A stretch of DNA of 64,000 nucleotides from contig NZ_SMBY01000001.1 of the NCBI RefSeq assembly GCF_004342665.1, positions 720,950 through 784,949 of the forward strand, in the 5' to 3' direction. Both the position numbers and the translations under genes were made by a program. The notes under the pieces were generated by a model. That model saw nothing but the letters and a program-made list of their open reading frames with translations. It had not been told where the DNA came from and searched no databases. This document shows, one piece after another, positions 1 to 11,849 of this stretch (the stretch's first letter is position 1; the number at the start of each line of letters is the position of its first letter). This stretch comes from Samsonia erythrinae. Its GTDB lineage: Bacteria > Pseudomonadota > Gammaproteobacteria > Enterobacterales > Enterobacteriaceae.

Positions 1-166
1 GTCTCGGCTATGAACGAAAAAGCATAAATTAAGTAAAAAAGTTCTTAATGTGGCACGTTCAAGTGAATAAGATGGCGTTATCAACAGGGTAGCGCAGCAG
101 ATTCAGCTATTGAGTCACGCATAACGATCCGTGTCCATACGATGGCGCGGCAAGGAACAGGCAAAC
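1..166. other. Leader region upstream of hcxA
   Basis: In frame 1 the first 27 bases read as a short peptide ending in a TAA stop, which could be the tail of a gene lying mostly outside the window, but nine codons cannot be identified. The rest is AT-rich up to about 60 and then carries the ribosome-binding site of hcxA (AAGGA at 152-156). No clear promoter was recognised. Confidence 0.3.
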
Positions 167-1264
167 ATGAACACATCGGCAATCCGCGTACAGGTCGGCC
201 CCGCCAACTATTTTTCTTTCCCCGGCGCCATCGATAAGCTACTGGCGTTTTATCCGCCGGCGGTGCTGAAAAACGCGCTATGGATTTATGGCGAACGCGC
301 GATAGCGGCGGCTCGCCCCTATTTACCCGCCGAGTTCGAGGCGCCTTTAGCCCGTCGCATTCAGTTTGGGGCGCATTGCAGCGAAAGCGAAGTGGCAGCG
401 CTGGTGGCGCAAGCTGGCGATGCGTGCCAGGTTGTCATCGGCGTGGGAGGCGGGGCGGTGCTGGATACCGCGAAGGTGACGGCGCGTCAGATTGGCGTGC
501 CGCTGGTCGCCATTCCAACGATTGCGGCCACTTGTGCGGCCTGGACGCCGCTGTCGGTATGGTATAACGATGCCGGGCAGGCGCTGCGATTTGAAATTTT
601 CACGGATGCCAATCATCTGGTGCTGGTGGAACCGCGCATCTTGCTGGCCGCACCGGTGGAGTATTTGCTGGCCGGGGTGGGGGATACGCTGGCGAAATGG
701 TACGAAGCCGTCGTGCTCAGCCCCCAGCCGGAAACGCTGCCCCTTTCTGTACGTCTGGGGCTACAGGCCGCGCTGGATATCCGCAATGTATTGCTGCAAC
801 AAAGCGCAGCCGCATTGGCGGCGGTCAGCCGGGGAGAACTGACACAGGATTTTCTGGATGTCGTTGATGCGATTATCGCCGGGGGCGGCATGGTCGGCGG
901 ACTGGGCGAACGCTATACCCGCGTGGCGGCAGCCCACGCAGTGCATAATGGCTTAACGGTGTTGCCGCAGACGGAACGCTTCCTGCACGGCACCAAGGTC
1001 GCCTATGGCATTCTGGTGCAATGCGCGCTACTGGGGGATCATGAAACGTTGCAACAGCTGAAAACGGCCTTCAGGGCGTTTGGCTTGCCGACCTCGCTGG
1101 CTGCGCTGGATGTGGATATCCGCGATCGCGCCGCGCTTCAGGCCGTCGTTGCGCGTATTCTACAGCCGGGTGAGTCTATCCATTATTTGCCACTGACGCT
1201 CAATGAGGATGTGCTGCTGGCGGCGTTTGCCACCGTAGAGGCAGACGGGGAGTCATTGTCATAG
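167..1264 (+). CDS. hcxA: Hydroxycarboxylate dehydrogenase A (YbdH/HcxA family)
   Basis: An iron-dependent-alcohol-dehydrogenase/glycerol-dehydrogenase-fold oxidoreductase, 365 residues. It matches E. coli YbdH (HcxA), which reduces 2-oxoacids such as 2-oxobutyrate and 2-oxoglutarate with NAD(P)H. The NAD-binding GVGGG motif lies near residues 92-96. Expected metal ligands are an Asp in GVGDTLAKWYE (about 173) and His residues in HAVHNG (about 257) and HGTKVAYG (about 274). An upstream in-frame GTG at 131 is open, but the ATG at 167 follows AAGGA by ten bases and matches the family N-terminus (IRVQVGPANYF). It stands alone: the next gene is convergent and starts its stop 28 bp away. Cytoplasmic. 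Confidence 0.88.
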   Translation: MNTSAIRVQVGPANYFSFPGAIDKLLAFYPPAVLKNALWIYGERAIAAARPYLPAEFEAPLARRIQFGAHCSESEVAALVAQAGDACQVVIGVGGGAVLDTAKVTARQIGVPLVAIPTIAATCAAWTPLSVWYNDAGQALRFEIFTDANHLVLVEPRILLAAPVEYLLAGVGDTLAKWYEAVVLSPQPETLPLSVRLGLQAALDIRNVLLQQSAAALAAVSRGELTQDFLDVVDAIIAGGGMVGGLGERYTRVAAAHAVHNGLTVLPQTERFLHGTKVAYGILVQCALLGDHETLQQLKTAFRAFGLPTSLAALDVDIRDRAALQAVVARILQPGESIHYLPLTLNEDVLLAAFATVEADGESLS

Positions 1265-1291
1265 GCGGAGAGGCGTCTCCGCCGGTGAAAA

Positions 1292-1510
1292 CTACTGAGT
1301 TTTTTCGTAGGGAAATGAATTTTTAATGTAGCTGGTGTAATAGCGGTATTTGGTTTTGCTTGCCATCAGCTCTTCATAAATCATGCGTGCGACACCGCGA
1401 TAGAGATAGATGCTGCCATTCAGCAGTTCGACTTCCAACTGACTCGTTTCTGCATCGTACCCGACCGAAAATAGCTCTGTTGATGAAACCCGTTTTCTTT
1501 GCAAAATCAA
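1292..1510 (-). CDS. KTSC-domain small protein
   Basis: A 72-residue protein almost entirely made of one KTSC domain, seen in the pattern SVGYD..TSQLEVELLNGSIYLYRGV...IYEELM and ending YIKNSFPYEK. The domain occurs alone or fused to RNA-modifying and other enzymes; its function is not established. No ATG start exists. The first candidate is TTG at 1510, but GGGAG lies only three bases before it, so a second TTG at 1504 (spacing nine) may be the true start, giving 70 residues. It is convergent with hcxA and is transcribed away from fghA. Probably cytoplasmic. Confidence 0.7.
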   Translation of the reverse strand: MILQRKRVSSTELFSVGYDAETSQLEVELLNGSIYLYRGVARMIYEELMASKTKYRYYTSYIKNSFPYEKTQ

Positions 1511-1669
1511 TCACTCCCAACGTATCAAGACAGCATCCTCACGATATATCCTCTCAGACGAACGATCGCTATCATTTTGTTATAGAGAGGGATCTATCAG
1601 GGTTAAACAGCAGAATATAGTTATCCGTTCATGAATAATCAGTAAATGCTCACAGATTTCTGCAAGTAA

Positions 1670-1715
1670 ACAGAAATCGCGCTCAGGATGCACAGCCAGC
1701 AGGTTCCTGAGCGCG
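1670..1715 (-). terminator. Possible terminator of frmA-fghA
   Basis: A perfect 11-bp inverted repeat (CGCGCTCAGGA at 1678-1688 and its complement at 1705-1715) lies 28 bp beyond the fghA stop. On the minus strand it is followed by ATTTCTGTTT, a mediocre U-rich tail. A second small hairpin, CCGCT-AAATC-AGCGG, sits at 1721-1735, between it and the stop. Confidence 0.45.
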
Positions 1716-1742
1716 GTTCTCCGCTAAATCAGCGGCACCTCA

Positions 1743-2585
1743 TTACACATGGAGGTGTTGGGCGTGGAAGCGCAAATGGTCTTCAATAAACGTGGCGATG
1801 AAGAAATAGCTGTGGTCATAACCGGATTGTGTGCGTAACGTCAGCGGCCACGCGTGCTGATTCGCCAGCTCTTCCAGCTTCGCTGGTTGCAGTTGATCGG
1901 GAAGAAACTGATCGCAATCGCCCTGATCGACCAGTATCGGCAGCTTTTCCCGGCTGTTAGCCAGCAGATGACAGCTGTCGTACTGTAACCACTGGCTTTC
2001 ATCCTCCCCCAGATAAGCGGTAAACGCCTTACGTCCCCACGGAACCTGACAGGGGTTCACGATCGGCGCAAAGGCGGAGGCGGACTGGTATTTTCCCGGA
2101 TTACGTAATGCCAGCATCAGCGCGCCGTGGCCGCCCATTGAGTGCCCGCTGATGGACTGGCGGGCACTCACCTTAAAATGACGTTGAACCAGCGCCGGCA
2201 GTTCGGTGCTGATGTAGTCATACATCCGGTAGTGCGCCGCCCAGGGTTCCTGCGTGGCATTCACATAGAACCCGGCGCCCTGACCCAGATCGTAGCCGGC
2301 ATCGTCTGCGACCCCTTCGCCGCGCGGGCTGGTATCCGGCATAACCAATACGATCCCCAGTTCGGAAGCTGTGCGCTGTGCCCCAGCTTTGGTCGTGAAA
2401 TTTTCGTCATTGCAGGTTAATCCGGATAGCCAGTAAAGCACGGGCGGCGGCGTATCATCCTGTGTTGGCGGCAAATAAATGCTGAACGTCATCGCCGCGT
2501 TCAGCGTGTCCGACAGATGGCGGTAGCGCTGCTGCCAGCCGCCAAATATCCGGTGTTCTTCCAGCAGTTCCAGTGATGGGATCAT
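1743..2585 (-). CDS. fghA: S-formylglutathione hydrolase
   Basis: A serine hydrolase of the esterase D family, 280 residues, closest to E. coli YeiG. It hydrolyses S-formylglutathione to glutathione and formate, the second step of glutathione-dependent formaldehyde detoxification. The nucleophile Ser149 sits in GHSMGGHG; Asp225 (in QGDCDQFL) and His258 (in GYDHSY) complete the triad by family alignment. The gene lies 39 bp downstream of frmA on the same strand, which gives the two pathway enzymes in order. In E. coli yeiG is beside folE-yeiB; here folE and yeiB lie about 5 kb away, with the regulator and chemoreceptor between. Confidence 0.92.
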   Translation of the reverse strand: MIPSLELLEEHRIFGGWQQRYRHLSDTLNAAMTFSIYLPPTQDDTPPPVLYWLSGLTCNDENFTTKAGAQRTASELGIVLVMPDTSPRGEGVADDAGYDLGQGAGFYVNATQEPWAAHYRMYDYISTELPALVQRHFKVSARQSISGHSMGGHGALMLALRNPGKYQSASAFAPIVNPCQVPWGRKAFTAYLGEDESQWLQYDSCHLLANSREKLPILVDQGDCDQFLPDQLQPAKLEELANQHAWPLTLRTQSGYDHSYFFIATFIEDHLRFHAQHLHV

Positions 2586-2624
2586 CGCTGTACAGCCTCC
2601 TTTTTATTTATGCAGGTAACGCCA

Positions 2625-3770
<1,146 letters not shown>

Positions 3771-3840
3771 TTATGGTTGTTAGTGTAAGGATAGGTCACA
3801 GGCATCGACGTAGCTGTCACCGTATCCTGACGATCGGCGT

Positions 3841-4713
3841 TTACTCCGACCGATCGGATTGTTCAATAATGAGCTTCTTAAGCGCTTCGACATTCGGGCC
3901 GAAGGCGTCTCGCCGCCAGATAAGCCAGGTCGTCGTCGTCGCTATATCGGGCGGTAATTCATGTACCTGAACGCGTGCGCTGGCTGGCAGCGATTCAAGG
4001 ATGGCATAAGGAAGCATGGCCAGCCCTGCGCCGCTGGCGACACAGGCAAGCATGGCATGGTATGAGTGGATCTCCATGATCGTACCGGGCACGACCCCAT
4101 CCTGTCGGAACCAGTTTTCAAGGCGCTTTCTGTAGGAACAGCTCGGACGGAAGGCGAACAGCGTATCGTGACTGGCATCCCGCGCATCTATGATTGGCGC
4201 GTGGGCCGTGTCTGATATCAGCACTAACCGTTCTGTAAAACACGAGCAACCATTCAGCTCATCGTAGACGACAGGGCCATCGACTAACGCGGCGGCCAGC
4301 GTTCCCGCTCGCACGCGCTCGATGATTTCCCCTGATGTGCCGGTATTCAGAGACAGCGAAACATTGGGGTAGCGCTGATGGTAAGCCGCTAACAGCGTAG
4401 GTAAACGGGTTGCGGCGGTGCTTTCCATTGAACCCAGCGCGAAATTACCTGCGGGTTCTCCGGTGCGCGTCATACTGATGGCTTCCTCGCTGAGCGCCAG
4501 AATGCGCTGTGCATAACATAAGAAATTGTGCCCAATCGGAGAGAGGCGCAGGCGCTGTTTTTCACGGATAAACAAATCGGTACCCAACTCCTGCTCCAAC
4601 TGGCGTAACCGTGTGGTCAGATTTGAGGGCACCCGATGAAGCTGTTCTGCGGCGCGCGCGACTGAACCCATTTCGGCGACGAGACAGAACATGCGGAGCT
4701 GAGTTAAATCCAT
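3841..4713 (-). CDS. LysR-family transcriptional regulator, PtrR/YneJ-like
   Basis: A 290-residue LysR-type regulator with an N-terminal winged helix-turn-helix (about residues 1-60, GSVARAAEQLHRVPSNLTTRLRQLE) and an effector-binding domain from about 90. It resembles E. coli PtrR (YneJ), which controls the adjacent sad/glsB genes; the HRVPSNLTTR...LGTDLFIRE..RLRLSP.GHNFL stretch is close. Here its neighbours are frmA and fghA, in the same direction and 94 bp away, so it may regulate formaldehyde detoxification. That is inferred from position only. LysR genes are usually divergent from their targets; this one is not. Confidence 0.8.
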   Translation of the reverse strand: MDLTQLRMFCLVAEMGSVARAAEQLHRVPSNLTTRLRQLEQELGTDLFIREKQRLRLSPIGHNFLCYAQRILALSEEAISMTRTGEPAGNFALGSMESTAATRLPTLLAAYHQRYPNVSLSLNTGTSGEIIERVRAGTLAAALVDGPVVYDELNGCSCFTERLVLISDTAHAPIIDARDASHDTLFAFRPSCSYRKRLENWFRQDGVVPGTIMEIHSYHAMLACVASGAGLAMLPYAILESLPASARVQVHELPPDIATTTTWLIWRRDAFGPNVEALKKLIIEQSDRSE

Positions 4714-5444
4714 GTCATTCTCTTTTCGTAATTAAGTTGTGTTATTTCATTCATTTTTTGTGAAGTTTAGCGGCAAGCTTTCCGTCTTGCAACCGGCTTG
4801 TTTTACCCGGAAGGGCAATTCGCGCTCAATGAGCGAATAAAGCCAGGTGCGAAAAGGAGAAAATAACGCAGGAAATGATGATCAGGATGAATAAATGGGG
4901 GGAGTACGAAAAGCAATTAACATGATGGGGGACGAATAAAAAGTGATTACGATCAAATATTACACCGACTTCAGACCTATTTTATGCGGACTGCGTGGTC
5001 ATGGGAAATTTAACTCGCCCGGTATCCAGCGATTATTAGGCTGAGGTATCGTCATAAGAATATTCACAGAAAAAAGCAGGATTGCCGGTGTTAGCGCCGG
5101 GAATTAAATCGCTAATCAGAATAACCGGTTGGTTATAAAGATAAATAAATGTAGTCAATGGATAGTTAAATAGAATCAAAAGCTATAACTTTAATCGTCT
5201 TTATTTATGAAATGACGTAAAGCGCTTGCCAGACATGCCGATAAAGATAATGGGTGTAAGGAATACCTTATCGTTAATGTAAGGAATTGTATTTTTTTGT
5301 CATTAAAAGAAAGTGATTTATCGCTCATGAGCGCATCAACGCTTAATCATGTGACAGAGCACCAGGCGAATTTTAATTAATAATGCGCGGCGATGTAGTC
5401 GAAGGCGCAGAGAAAAATCGCTGTATCATTAATAGGAGTTTATT
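4714..5444. other. Long AT-rich intergenic region between the LysR gene and the chemoreceptor gene
   Basis: No coding region was recognised in 731 bp. It holds an FNR-like palindrome (GTGATTACGATCAA, 4943-4956, one mismatch in the left half), two similar dyads, CGCTC-AAT-GAGCG (4823-4835) and CGCTCATGAGCG (5322-5333), the sigma-28 promoter listed separately, and a hairpin TAAGG-AATA-CCTTA at 5257-5270 just after the expected transcription start. The region is clearly more AT-rich than the flanking genes. Confidence 0.5.
5218..5244 (+). promoter_or_regulatory. Sigma-28 (FliA) promoter of the chemoreceptor gene
   Basis: TAAA at 5218-5221, 15 bases, then GCCGATAA at 5237-5244. This equals the enterobacterial FliA consensus TAAA-N15-GCCGATAA at every conserved -10 position. 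It faces the chemoreceptor gene, a typical class 3 flagellar-regulon member. Transcription would start near 5252, leaving an untranslated leader of about 190 bases. Confidence 0.88.
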
Positions 5445-7127
5445 GTGAATTTTTTAAAAAATATCACCATCAGGGCAATGCTTTTAACAATATTGGGTAT
5501 GTTCCTGATTTTGTGGGGCGGGGCATCTTTCTTTACGGCGAATTCATTAAGTAGCATGACGACGTTATTGGAATCGGCCGAGACGCAGCGTAAAAACGTT
5601 GAGATGCTGGTAAAAGGAAACGATCAGTATTTTCGCACGGTGACTCGCTTATTGCGTTCGATGGATTTTCAGGAAACCGGTGAAGTCGCCGAAGCCGAAA
5701 AGGTATTTACGGCCGCGACAGAGGCCTTTGAAAATACATCTCAGCAGTTGGCTGCGTTCAAAGCCGCCAGCCATGCCGGCGTTAATCAAGATACCGCGGA
5801 CAATATGATTGCCGCGTGGACTCAACTGCTGGATAACGGCCTGACGCCGATGTTGAACGCCGCGCGTGACAATCGTCAGGATGAATTTCGCCAGCTTTTT
5901 CGCAAAACCTACCCGCCGTTGAGCGTGGCGTTTGGCAGCAATATGGAGAAATACCAAACGGCGATACTGTCGACGTCGGATTCCTCAATGAGCGAGGTCT
6001 ATCATTTGGTCGAGTGGAGCAATTATATTCTGCTCGGGGCGGCGATTCTGGGGTTGATCATCCTCGTATTGACGGATCGCTATCTGGTTTTCTATCTGGT
6101 TAAGCCATTGAATATGCTCAAAGGATACTTTCATGTTCTGGCGGCCGGACAGCTTAATCATCCTCTGGAAGAGTTTGGTCGTAACTGTGTCGGGCAACTG
6201 ATTCCTTACCTGAAAGAAATGCAGAGAAGTCTGGTGAATACGGTCTCCGTTATTCGCGACAGCTCTGCCTCGATTTATCAGGGTGCGAGTGAAATTAAAA
6301 GTGGCAACAACGACTTATCCGCGCGCACCGAGCAACAGGCCGCCGCACTGGAGCAGACTGCCGCCAGTATGGAGGAACTGAGTGCGACGGTAAAACAGAA
6401 CGCCGATAATGTTCATCAGGCGACGAAGCTGGCGCAAGACGCTTCCGTCGCCGCGAAGAAAGGGGGAGATGTAACCTCCGATGTGATGTCGACGATGGCG
6501 AGTATCACGACCAGCTCGAAAAAAATCGCAGACATCACCAGCGTTATCAACGGTATTGCTTTCCAGACCAATATCCTGGCGCTGAATGCGGCGGTGGAAG
6601 CGGCCAGAGCCGGTGAACAAGGCCGCGGGTTTGCCGTTGTTGCTGGTGAAGTCCGGAATCTGGCGCAGCGCAGCGCCAGTGCGGCGAAAGAGATTGAGGG
6701 GCTGATCGCCGAATCGGTCGAACGCGTGAATATGGGATCGAATCAGGTTACCCAAACCGGAGAGGCGATGGATTCCATCATTTCTGCCATTACCCGCGTG
6801 AACGACCTGATGGGGGAAATTGCCTCGGCGTCGGATGAACAGAGCCGCGGCATTACCCAGATTGGTCAGGCGGTGACCGAGATGGATGGCGTCACGCAAC
6901 AGAACGCTGCGCTGGTGCAGGAATCCGCGGCGGCTGCCGCATCATTGGAAGATCAGGCGCGCCAGTTAACCGAAGCGGTGGCCGTGTTCCAATTGTCGGC
7001 AGCGGAAGCGCAGCATCGCCACCCGTCGCCGCTGGCGGCAAAAGCGCCTGCGGCGGAAAAACCGATGCTATTAGGCGCGGCGGGCAGTAAAAAAGGAAGT
7101 ACGAACGATAATTGGGAAAAGTTCTGA
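5445..7127 (+). CDS. Methyl-accepting chemotaxis protein
   Basis: A 560-residue transmembrane chemoreceptor. Segments in order: TM1 (about 11-30), a periplasmic sensor with four-helix-bundle character (about 31-192), TM2 (about 194-211), a HAMP linker (about 212-264), and a methylated coiled-coil signalling domain with its conserved tip near 370-410 ([20 protein letters not shown]). The C-terminus is NWEKF, a variant of the NWETF pentapeptide that tethers CheR and CheB, so this is a high-abundance-type receptor that can adapt itself. The start is GTG at 5445, with AGGAG at 5434-5438. It is transcribed alone, from a sigma-28 promoter to a strong terminator. The ligand cannot be read from the sequence. 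Confidence 0.95.
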   Translation: MNFLKNITIRAMLLTILGMFLILWGGASFFTANSLSSMTTLLESAETQRKNVEMLVKGNDQYFRTVTRLLRSMDFQETGEVAEAEKVFTAATEAFENTSQQLAAFKAASHAGVNQDTADNMIAAWTQLLDNGLTPMLNAARDNRQDEFRQLFRKTYPPLSVAFGSNMEKYQTAILSTSDSSMSEVYHLVEWSNYILLGAAILGLIILVLTDRYLVFYLVKPLNMLKGYFHVLAAGQLNHPLEEFGRNCVGQLIPYLKEMQRSLVNTVSVIRDSSASIYQGASEIKSGNNDLSARTEQQAAALEQTAASMEELSATVKQNADNVHQATKLAQDASVAAKKGGDVTSDVMSTMASITTSSKKIADITSVINGIAFQTNILALNAAVEAARAGEQGRGFAVVAGEVRNLAQRSASAAKEIEGLIAESVERVNMGSNQVTQTGEAMDSIISAITRVNDLMGEIASASDEQSRGITQIGQAVTEMDGVTQQNAALVQESAAAAASLEDQARQLTEAVAVFQLSAAEAQHRHPSPLAAKAPAAEKPMLLGAAGSKKGSTNDNWEKF

Positions 7128-7190
7128 TGACGATGCGGTAGGCGGTTCCCGTCTGCCGTTGATGGCGTGTTCGTACGTGATTTATCCTTC

Positions 7191-7222
7191 AAAGCACCGG
7201 GCTACCCCGGTGCTTTCTTTTT
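7191..7222 (+). terminator. Rho-independent terminator of the chemoreceptor gene
   Basis: AAAGCACCGG (7191-7200), a six-base loop, CCGGTGCTTT (7207-7216), then CTTTTT. A perfect 10-bp stem with a U tract, 63 bp after the stop. Confidence 0.92.
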
Positions 7223-7511
7223 ACGCCATCGTCAAAAGGCGCGGATATTGCTTTGGCATAATGTCACGGTGCGGTTGATAAGGGCGGGGTATGGCAAGCG
7301 CATGTTTTCCCTGTTTTGTTTCAGGAGGGTTGATATCCGTCAACGCACTGGGGGAATCTCTTCTTGCTGATAACCTGAATCTATTTCAACAATCATGACG
7401 TACAATCACTGGATAATCGCTACTCAGTCAACTAGAGTGTTGACGGCGCAATGGTCTGACGAACGCCGTGATAGCGCGATAGGTATGGTTACACCTGCAG
7501 GAGAATAATAA
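7223..7511. other. Region upstream of folE
   Basis: No gene recognised. It carries a perfect dyad GTCAAC-TAGAGT-GTTGAC at 7427-7444, about 70 bp before the folE start and so positioned like an operator, and the folE ribosome-binding site AGGAG at 7499-7503. I could not assign a convincing -35/-10 pair. Confidence 0.4.
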
Positions 7512-8174
7512 ATGTCATCACTAAGTAAAGAAGCCGTTATGGTGCATGAAGCGTTGCTGGCGCGAGGTTTGGAAACGCCGCTGCGCGGGGCGCTGTTGGA
7601 ACGGGATATGCGTAAGCAACGTATCAGCGAACATATGACGGAAATCATGAAGTTGCTGAGCCTCGACTTGAGCGATGACAGCCTGGCTGAAACGCCGACC
7701 CGCATTGCAAAAATGTATGTCGATGAAATCTTCTCCGGTCTGGACTATGCCAATTTTCCCAAAATCACCATCATTGAAAATAAAATGAAGGTTGATGAAA
7801 TGGTTACCGTAAGGGATATCACGTTGACCAGCACCTGCGAACACCATTTCGTGACGATCGATGGGAAAGCCACGGTGGCGTATATTCCGAAAGATGGCGT
7901 TATTGGGCTGTCGAAACTCAATCGTATCGTGCAGTTTTTCTCCCAGCGCCCTCAGGTGCAGGAGCGTTTAACGCAGCAGATTCTGGTCGCGCTGCAAACG
8001 CTGTTGGGCACGAATAACGTGGCGGTTTCGATTGATGCGGTGCACTACTGCGTCAAAGCGCGCGGCATTCGTGATGCGACCAGCGCCACGACGACGACAT
8101 CGCTTGGGGGATTGTTTAAGTCCAGCCAGAATACGCGTCAGGAATTTCTGCGCGCGGTACGCCACCACAACTGA
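7512..8174 (+). CDS. folE: GTP cyclohydrolase I (type IA)
   Basis: Converts GTP to 7,8-dihydroneopterin triphosphate, the first step of tetrahydrofolate synthesis. It has 220 residues against 222 in E. coli. The zinc ligands are present: Cys109 and His112 in TSTCEHHF and Cys180 in VHYCVKARG. The start is ATG with AGGAG eight bases upstream. yeiB follows on the same strand after 124 bp, the same neighbourhood as in E. coli. Forms a cytoplasmic homodecamer in the family. Confidence 0.97.
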   Translation: MSSLSKEAVMVHEALLARGLETPLRGALLERDMRKQRISEHMTEIMKLLSLDLSDDSLAETPTRIAKMYVDEIFSGLDYANFPKITIIENKMKVDEMVTVRDITLTSTCEHHFVTIDGKATVAYIPKDGVIGLSKLNRIVQFFSQRPQVQERLTQQILVALQTLLGTNNVAVSIDAVHYCVKARGIRDATSATTTTSLGGLFKSSQNTRQEFLRAVRHHN

Positions 8175-8298
8175 GTTTTCGCCTATTGACGATGATAAAT
8201 CCCGCGTGTTTTGTCATCGTCAATCGGGTAAGTTTCTTCGCTTTTTCCTCGCCAGTGCATACAATCGCAACTTCGACGATATTGAAAATATAATTTGT

Positions 8299-9474
8299 AT
8301 GCCTCCTCACATTACTCCGTCATCTTATGCGCCGTCTGCGCGGATCGTTACGCTGGATTTTGCACGTGGTATCGCCATCTTGGGGATCTTACTGCTGAAT
8401 ATCACGGCATTCGGCTTACCGCACGCGGCATATCTGAATCCTGCATGGTGGGGGAAACCCACGTTAGCGGATGCGTTGACATGGGCGGTGATAGATTTAT
8501 TCGCGCAGGCGAAATTTCTCACGCTATTCTCGGTTCTTTTTGGCGCAGGGCTACAGCTGTTACTGCCTCGCGGGACGCGTTGGGTACATGCGCGTCTGTT
8601 CTGGTTAATGATTATCGGGCTCATTCACGCTATTTTTCTCTGGGATGGCGACATCCTGCTGGATTATGCGCTGATTGGACTGGTGTGCTACGGCATGATT
8701 CGCCACGCGCAGGATAGCCGGATGCTCATGCGGATGGGCGTGGTGTTATATCTGGTGGGCATCGGCGTGCTGTTTATATTGAGCCAGATTTTGGATTTGC
8801 AGCCGGGGCGCTTCTGGCAGCCGGGTAGCGCTGATGTCACCGCGGAAATATTCTGGCGGACGTCTGGCGGCGTTGAAGCGTGGGGAACCCGTGTCATGCT
8901 GTTAACGGAAAGCCTGTTGTCACTGGGTGTGCAGTATGGCTGGCTGCTGGCGGGATCGATGTTGCTGGGTGCCGGTTTGATGCGCAACGGCTGGCTGAAA
9001 GGTGAATTCAGCGTCAAACACTATCGCAGGGTGGCGCTGTGGCTGATCCCTTTGGGGATGCTGATTAACAGTATAGGCATTGTCGGGCAGTGGCTGGTGG
9101 ACTGGGAATATCGTTGGAGCGGATTATTATTGCAGATTCCGCGAGAGCTGAGTTCGCCCTTGCAGGCGATGGGCTATCTGGCGCTGTGCTATGGTTTCTG
9201 GTCAACGCTGTGCCAATGGCGCATCACGTACTGGATCACGGATATCGGGCGTATGGCGTTAACCAACTATTTGCTGCAAACGCTGATTGGCGTGCTGTTG
9301 TTTAACCAGCTTGGCCTGTTCATGGCTTTCAGCCGCCTGCAACTGCTGGCGTGGGTGCCTGTTATCTGGATCGTGAATCTGGTCTTTTCCCACTACTGGT
9401 TACGTCGTTTCCGTCAGGGGCCGCTCGAATGGGTGTGGCGCCAGCTTACCCACGCGGTCGGGAAATCGGCATAG
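8299..9474 (+). CDS. yeiB: YeiB-family inner-membrane protein (DUF418)
   Basis: A 391-residue polytopic membrane protein, orthologue of E. coli YeiB (385 residues), with the conserved opening RIVTLDFARGIAILGILLLNI and LFGAGLQLLLPRG. It belongs to the DUF418/acyltransferase-like group; the function is unknown. The open frame extends back to 8032 inside folE, but similarity begins only after the ATG at 8299. That ATG has no Shine-Dalgarno sequence; instead TATAAT lies at 8289-8294. Convergent with sanA, with six bases between the stops. Confidence 0.85.
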   Translation: MPPHITPSSYAPSARIVTLDFARGIAILGILLLNITAFGLPHAAYLNPAWWGKPTLADALTWAVIDLFAQAKFLTLFSVLFGAGLQLLLPRGTRWVHARLFWLMIIGLIHAIFLWDGDILLDYALIGLVCYGMIRHAQDSRMLMRMGVVLYLVGIGVLFILSQILDLQPGRFWQPGSADVTAEIFWRTSGGVEAWGTRVMLLTESLLSLGVQYGWLLAGSMLLGAGLMRNGWLKGEFSVKHYRRVALWLIPLGMLINSIGIVGQWLVDWEYRWSGLLLQIPRELSSPLQAMGYLALCYGFWSTLCQWRITYWITDIGRMALTNYLLQTLIGVLLFNQLGLFMAFSRLQLLAWVPVIWIVNLVFSHYWLRRFRQGPLEWVWRQLTHAVGKSA

Positions 9475-9480
9475 ACTGGT

Positions 9481-10278
<798 letters not shown>

Positions 10279-10384
10279 TTAATCATGCCTCAAGGCTACT
10301 TTACCTGACAGGGGGACGCAAGACACGGGCGAAGAACGAAGGGCTTATTGGTTGAATTTACAGCATTCAGGGCGAAACGAGGCG

Positions 10385-10423
10385 AAAATAAAACGCCAGC
10401 CTTTCGGGAAGAAAAGCTGGCGT
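10385..10423 (-). terminator. Rho-independent terminator of rimO
   Basis: On the minus strand, a perfect 8-bp stem (ACGCCAGC, plus-strand 10393-10400, pairing with GCTGGCGT, 10416-10423) followed by TTTTATTTT, eleven bases beyond the rimO stop. Confidence 0.9.
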
Positions 10424-10433
10424 AGCGGAAGGA

Positions 10434-11747
10434 TTAAACCCGGTGTCCCCACAAATCGTATTCGTCCGCGTGCTCGATTTTGACTTTGACGATATCACCG
10501 ACTTTCACGCCAGTTTCACCATTCAGATAAACCGCGCCGTCGATTTCAGGCGCATCGGCCATGCTGCGGCCAATCGCGCCTTCTTCGTCGATTTCATCGA
10601 TCAGCACCAGCACTTCACGGCCAATTTTATCCTGTAAACGCTGGGTGGAAATCGCCTGCTGAAGCTGCATAAAGCGGTGGAAACGTTCTTCTTTAACCTC
10701 TTCCGGCACCTGATCCGGTAATGCATTTGCCGCAGCACCGTCGACCGGGCTGAATTTAAAACAGCCCACGCGGTCGAGTTTGGCTTCCTTCAGGAAGTCG
10801 AGCAGCATTTGGAAATCTTCTTCCGTTTCGCCGGGGAAACCGACAATAAAGGTCGAACGCAGCGTTAAGTCCGGGCAAATTTCGCGCCAGCGCTTAATAC
10901 GCTCCAGCGTTCTTTCGACCGCGCCTGGGCGCTTCATCAGCTTGAGGATCTTCGGGCTGGCGTGCTGGAGCGGGATGTCCAGATAAGGCAGAATTTTGCC
11001 TTCCGCCATTAATGGAATCACATCGTCTACGTGCGGATAAGGGTAGACATAGTGCAGGCGCACCCACACGCCCAGTGACGCCAGTTGCTCGCACAGGCTG
11101 ACCATGCTGGTTTTGACCGGCTGACCGTTCCAGAACCCGGTACGATGCTTCACATCCACGCCGTAGGCTGAGGTATCCTGAGAAATCACCAGCAGCTCTT
11201 TTACGCCGGCATCCACCAGACGTTTTGCTTCATCCAGCACCGAACCGATCGGGCGGCTATCCAGATCGCCGCGCATGGACGGGATGATGCAGAAGGTACA
11301 GCGGTGATTACAGCCTTCTGAGATTTTCAGGTAAGCATAATGGCGCGGCGTGAGCTTCACACCTTGCTCGGGCACCAGACTGGTAAACGGGTTGTGCGTC
11401 GGTTTAGGAACGTACTGATGTACGTGCGACAGCACCTGTTCGTAACTGTGCGGACCGGTAATTTCCAGCACTTTAGGGTGCACTTCGCGTATTTGGTTTT
11501 CTTTGGCGCCCAGACAGCCCGTCACGATGACTTTTCCGTTCTCGTTCAGCGCTTCGCCAATGGCTTCCAGCGACTCTTGTACGGCGCTGTCAATAAAACC
11601 ACAGGTATTGACGATCACCAGTTCAGCATCGTCATAGCGTGGGACGACCTGGTAACCTTCAGTACGCAATTCGGTCAGAATCCTCTCGGAGTCGACGAGG
11701 TTTTTCGGGCAGCCGAGGGAAACAAAGCCGATACGTGGTTGTTGCAT
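10434..11747 (-). CDS. rimO: Ribosomal protein S12 methylthiotransferase RimO
   Basis: A radical-SAM enzyme that adds a beta-methylthio group to the conserved aspartate of ribosomal protein uS12. It has 437 residues (441 in E. coli). The N-terminal UPF0004 domain has its cluster cysteines at 13, 49 and 78. The radical-SAM motif CNHRCTFC supplies Cys146, Cys150 and Cys153. A C-terminal TRAM domain covers about the last 65 residues. The order rimO, then yliI and gstB, matches E. coli, but bssR is absent. Confidence 0.97.
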   Translation of the reverse strand: MQQPRIGFVSLGCPKNLVDSERILTELRTEGYQVVPRYDDAELVIVNTCGFIDSAVQESLEAIGEALNENGKVIVTGCLGAKENQIREVHPKVLEITGPHSYEQVLSHVHQYVPKPTHNPFTSLVPEQGVKLTPRHYAYLKISEGCNHRCTFCIIPSMRGDLDSRPIGSVLDEAKRLVDAGVKELLVISQDTSAYGVDVKHRTGFWNGQPVKTSMVSLCEQLASLGVWVRLHYVYPYPHVDDVIPLMAEGKILPYLDIPLQHASPKILKLMKRPGAVERTLERIKRWREICPDLTLRSTFIVGFPGETEEDFQMLLDFLKEAKLDRVGCFKFSPVDGAAANALPDQVPEEVKEERFHRFMQLQQAISTQRLQDKIGREVLVLIDEIDEEGAIGRSMADAPEIDGAVYLNGETGVKVGDIVKVKIEHADEYDLWGHRV

Positions 11748-11849
11748 ATTATTCGCTCACAAAATCAACAGAAAATAAAAACCGGAGGATTCTACACCAT
11801 AGTTGATTATCCTTATAGTCGGTGGTGTAAAACTCCGCACTTTATCGCG

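Noticed and set aside
6315-6899. 194-codon minus-strand frame inside the chemoreceptor gene
   Set aside because: A codon-bias shadow of the real gene with an arginine/histidine-rich, featureless translation.
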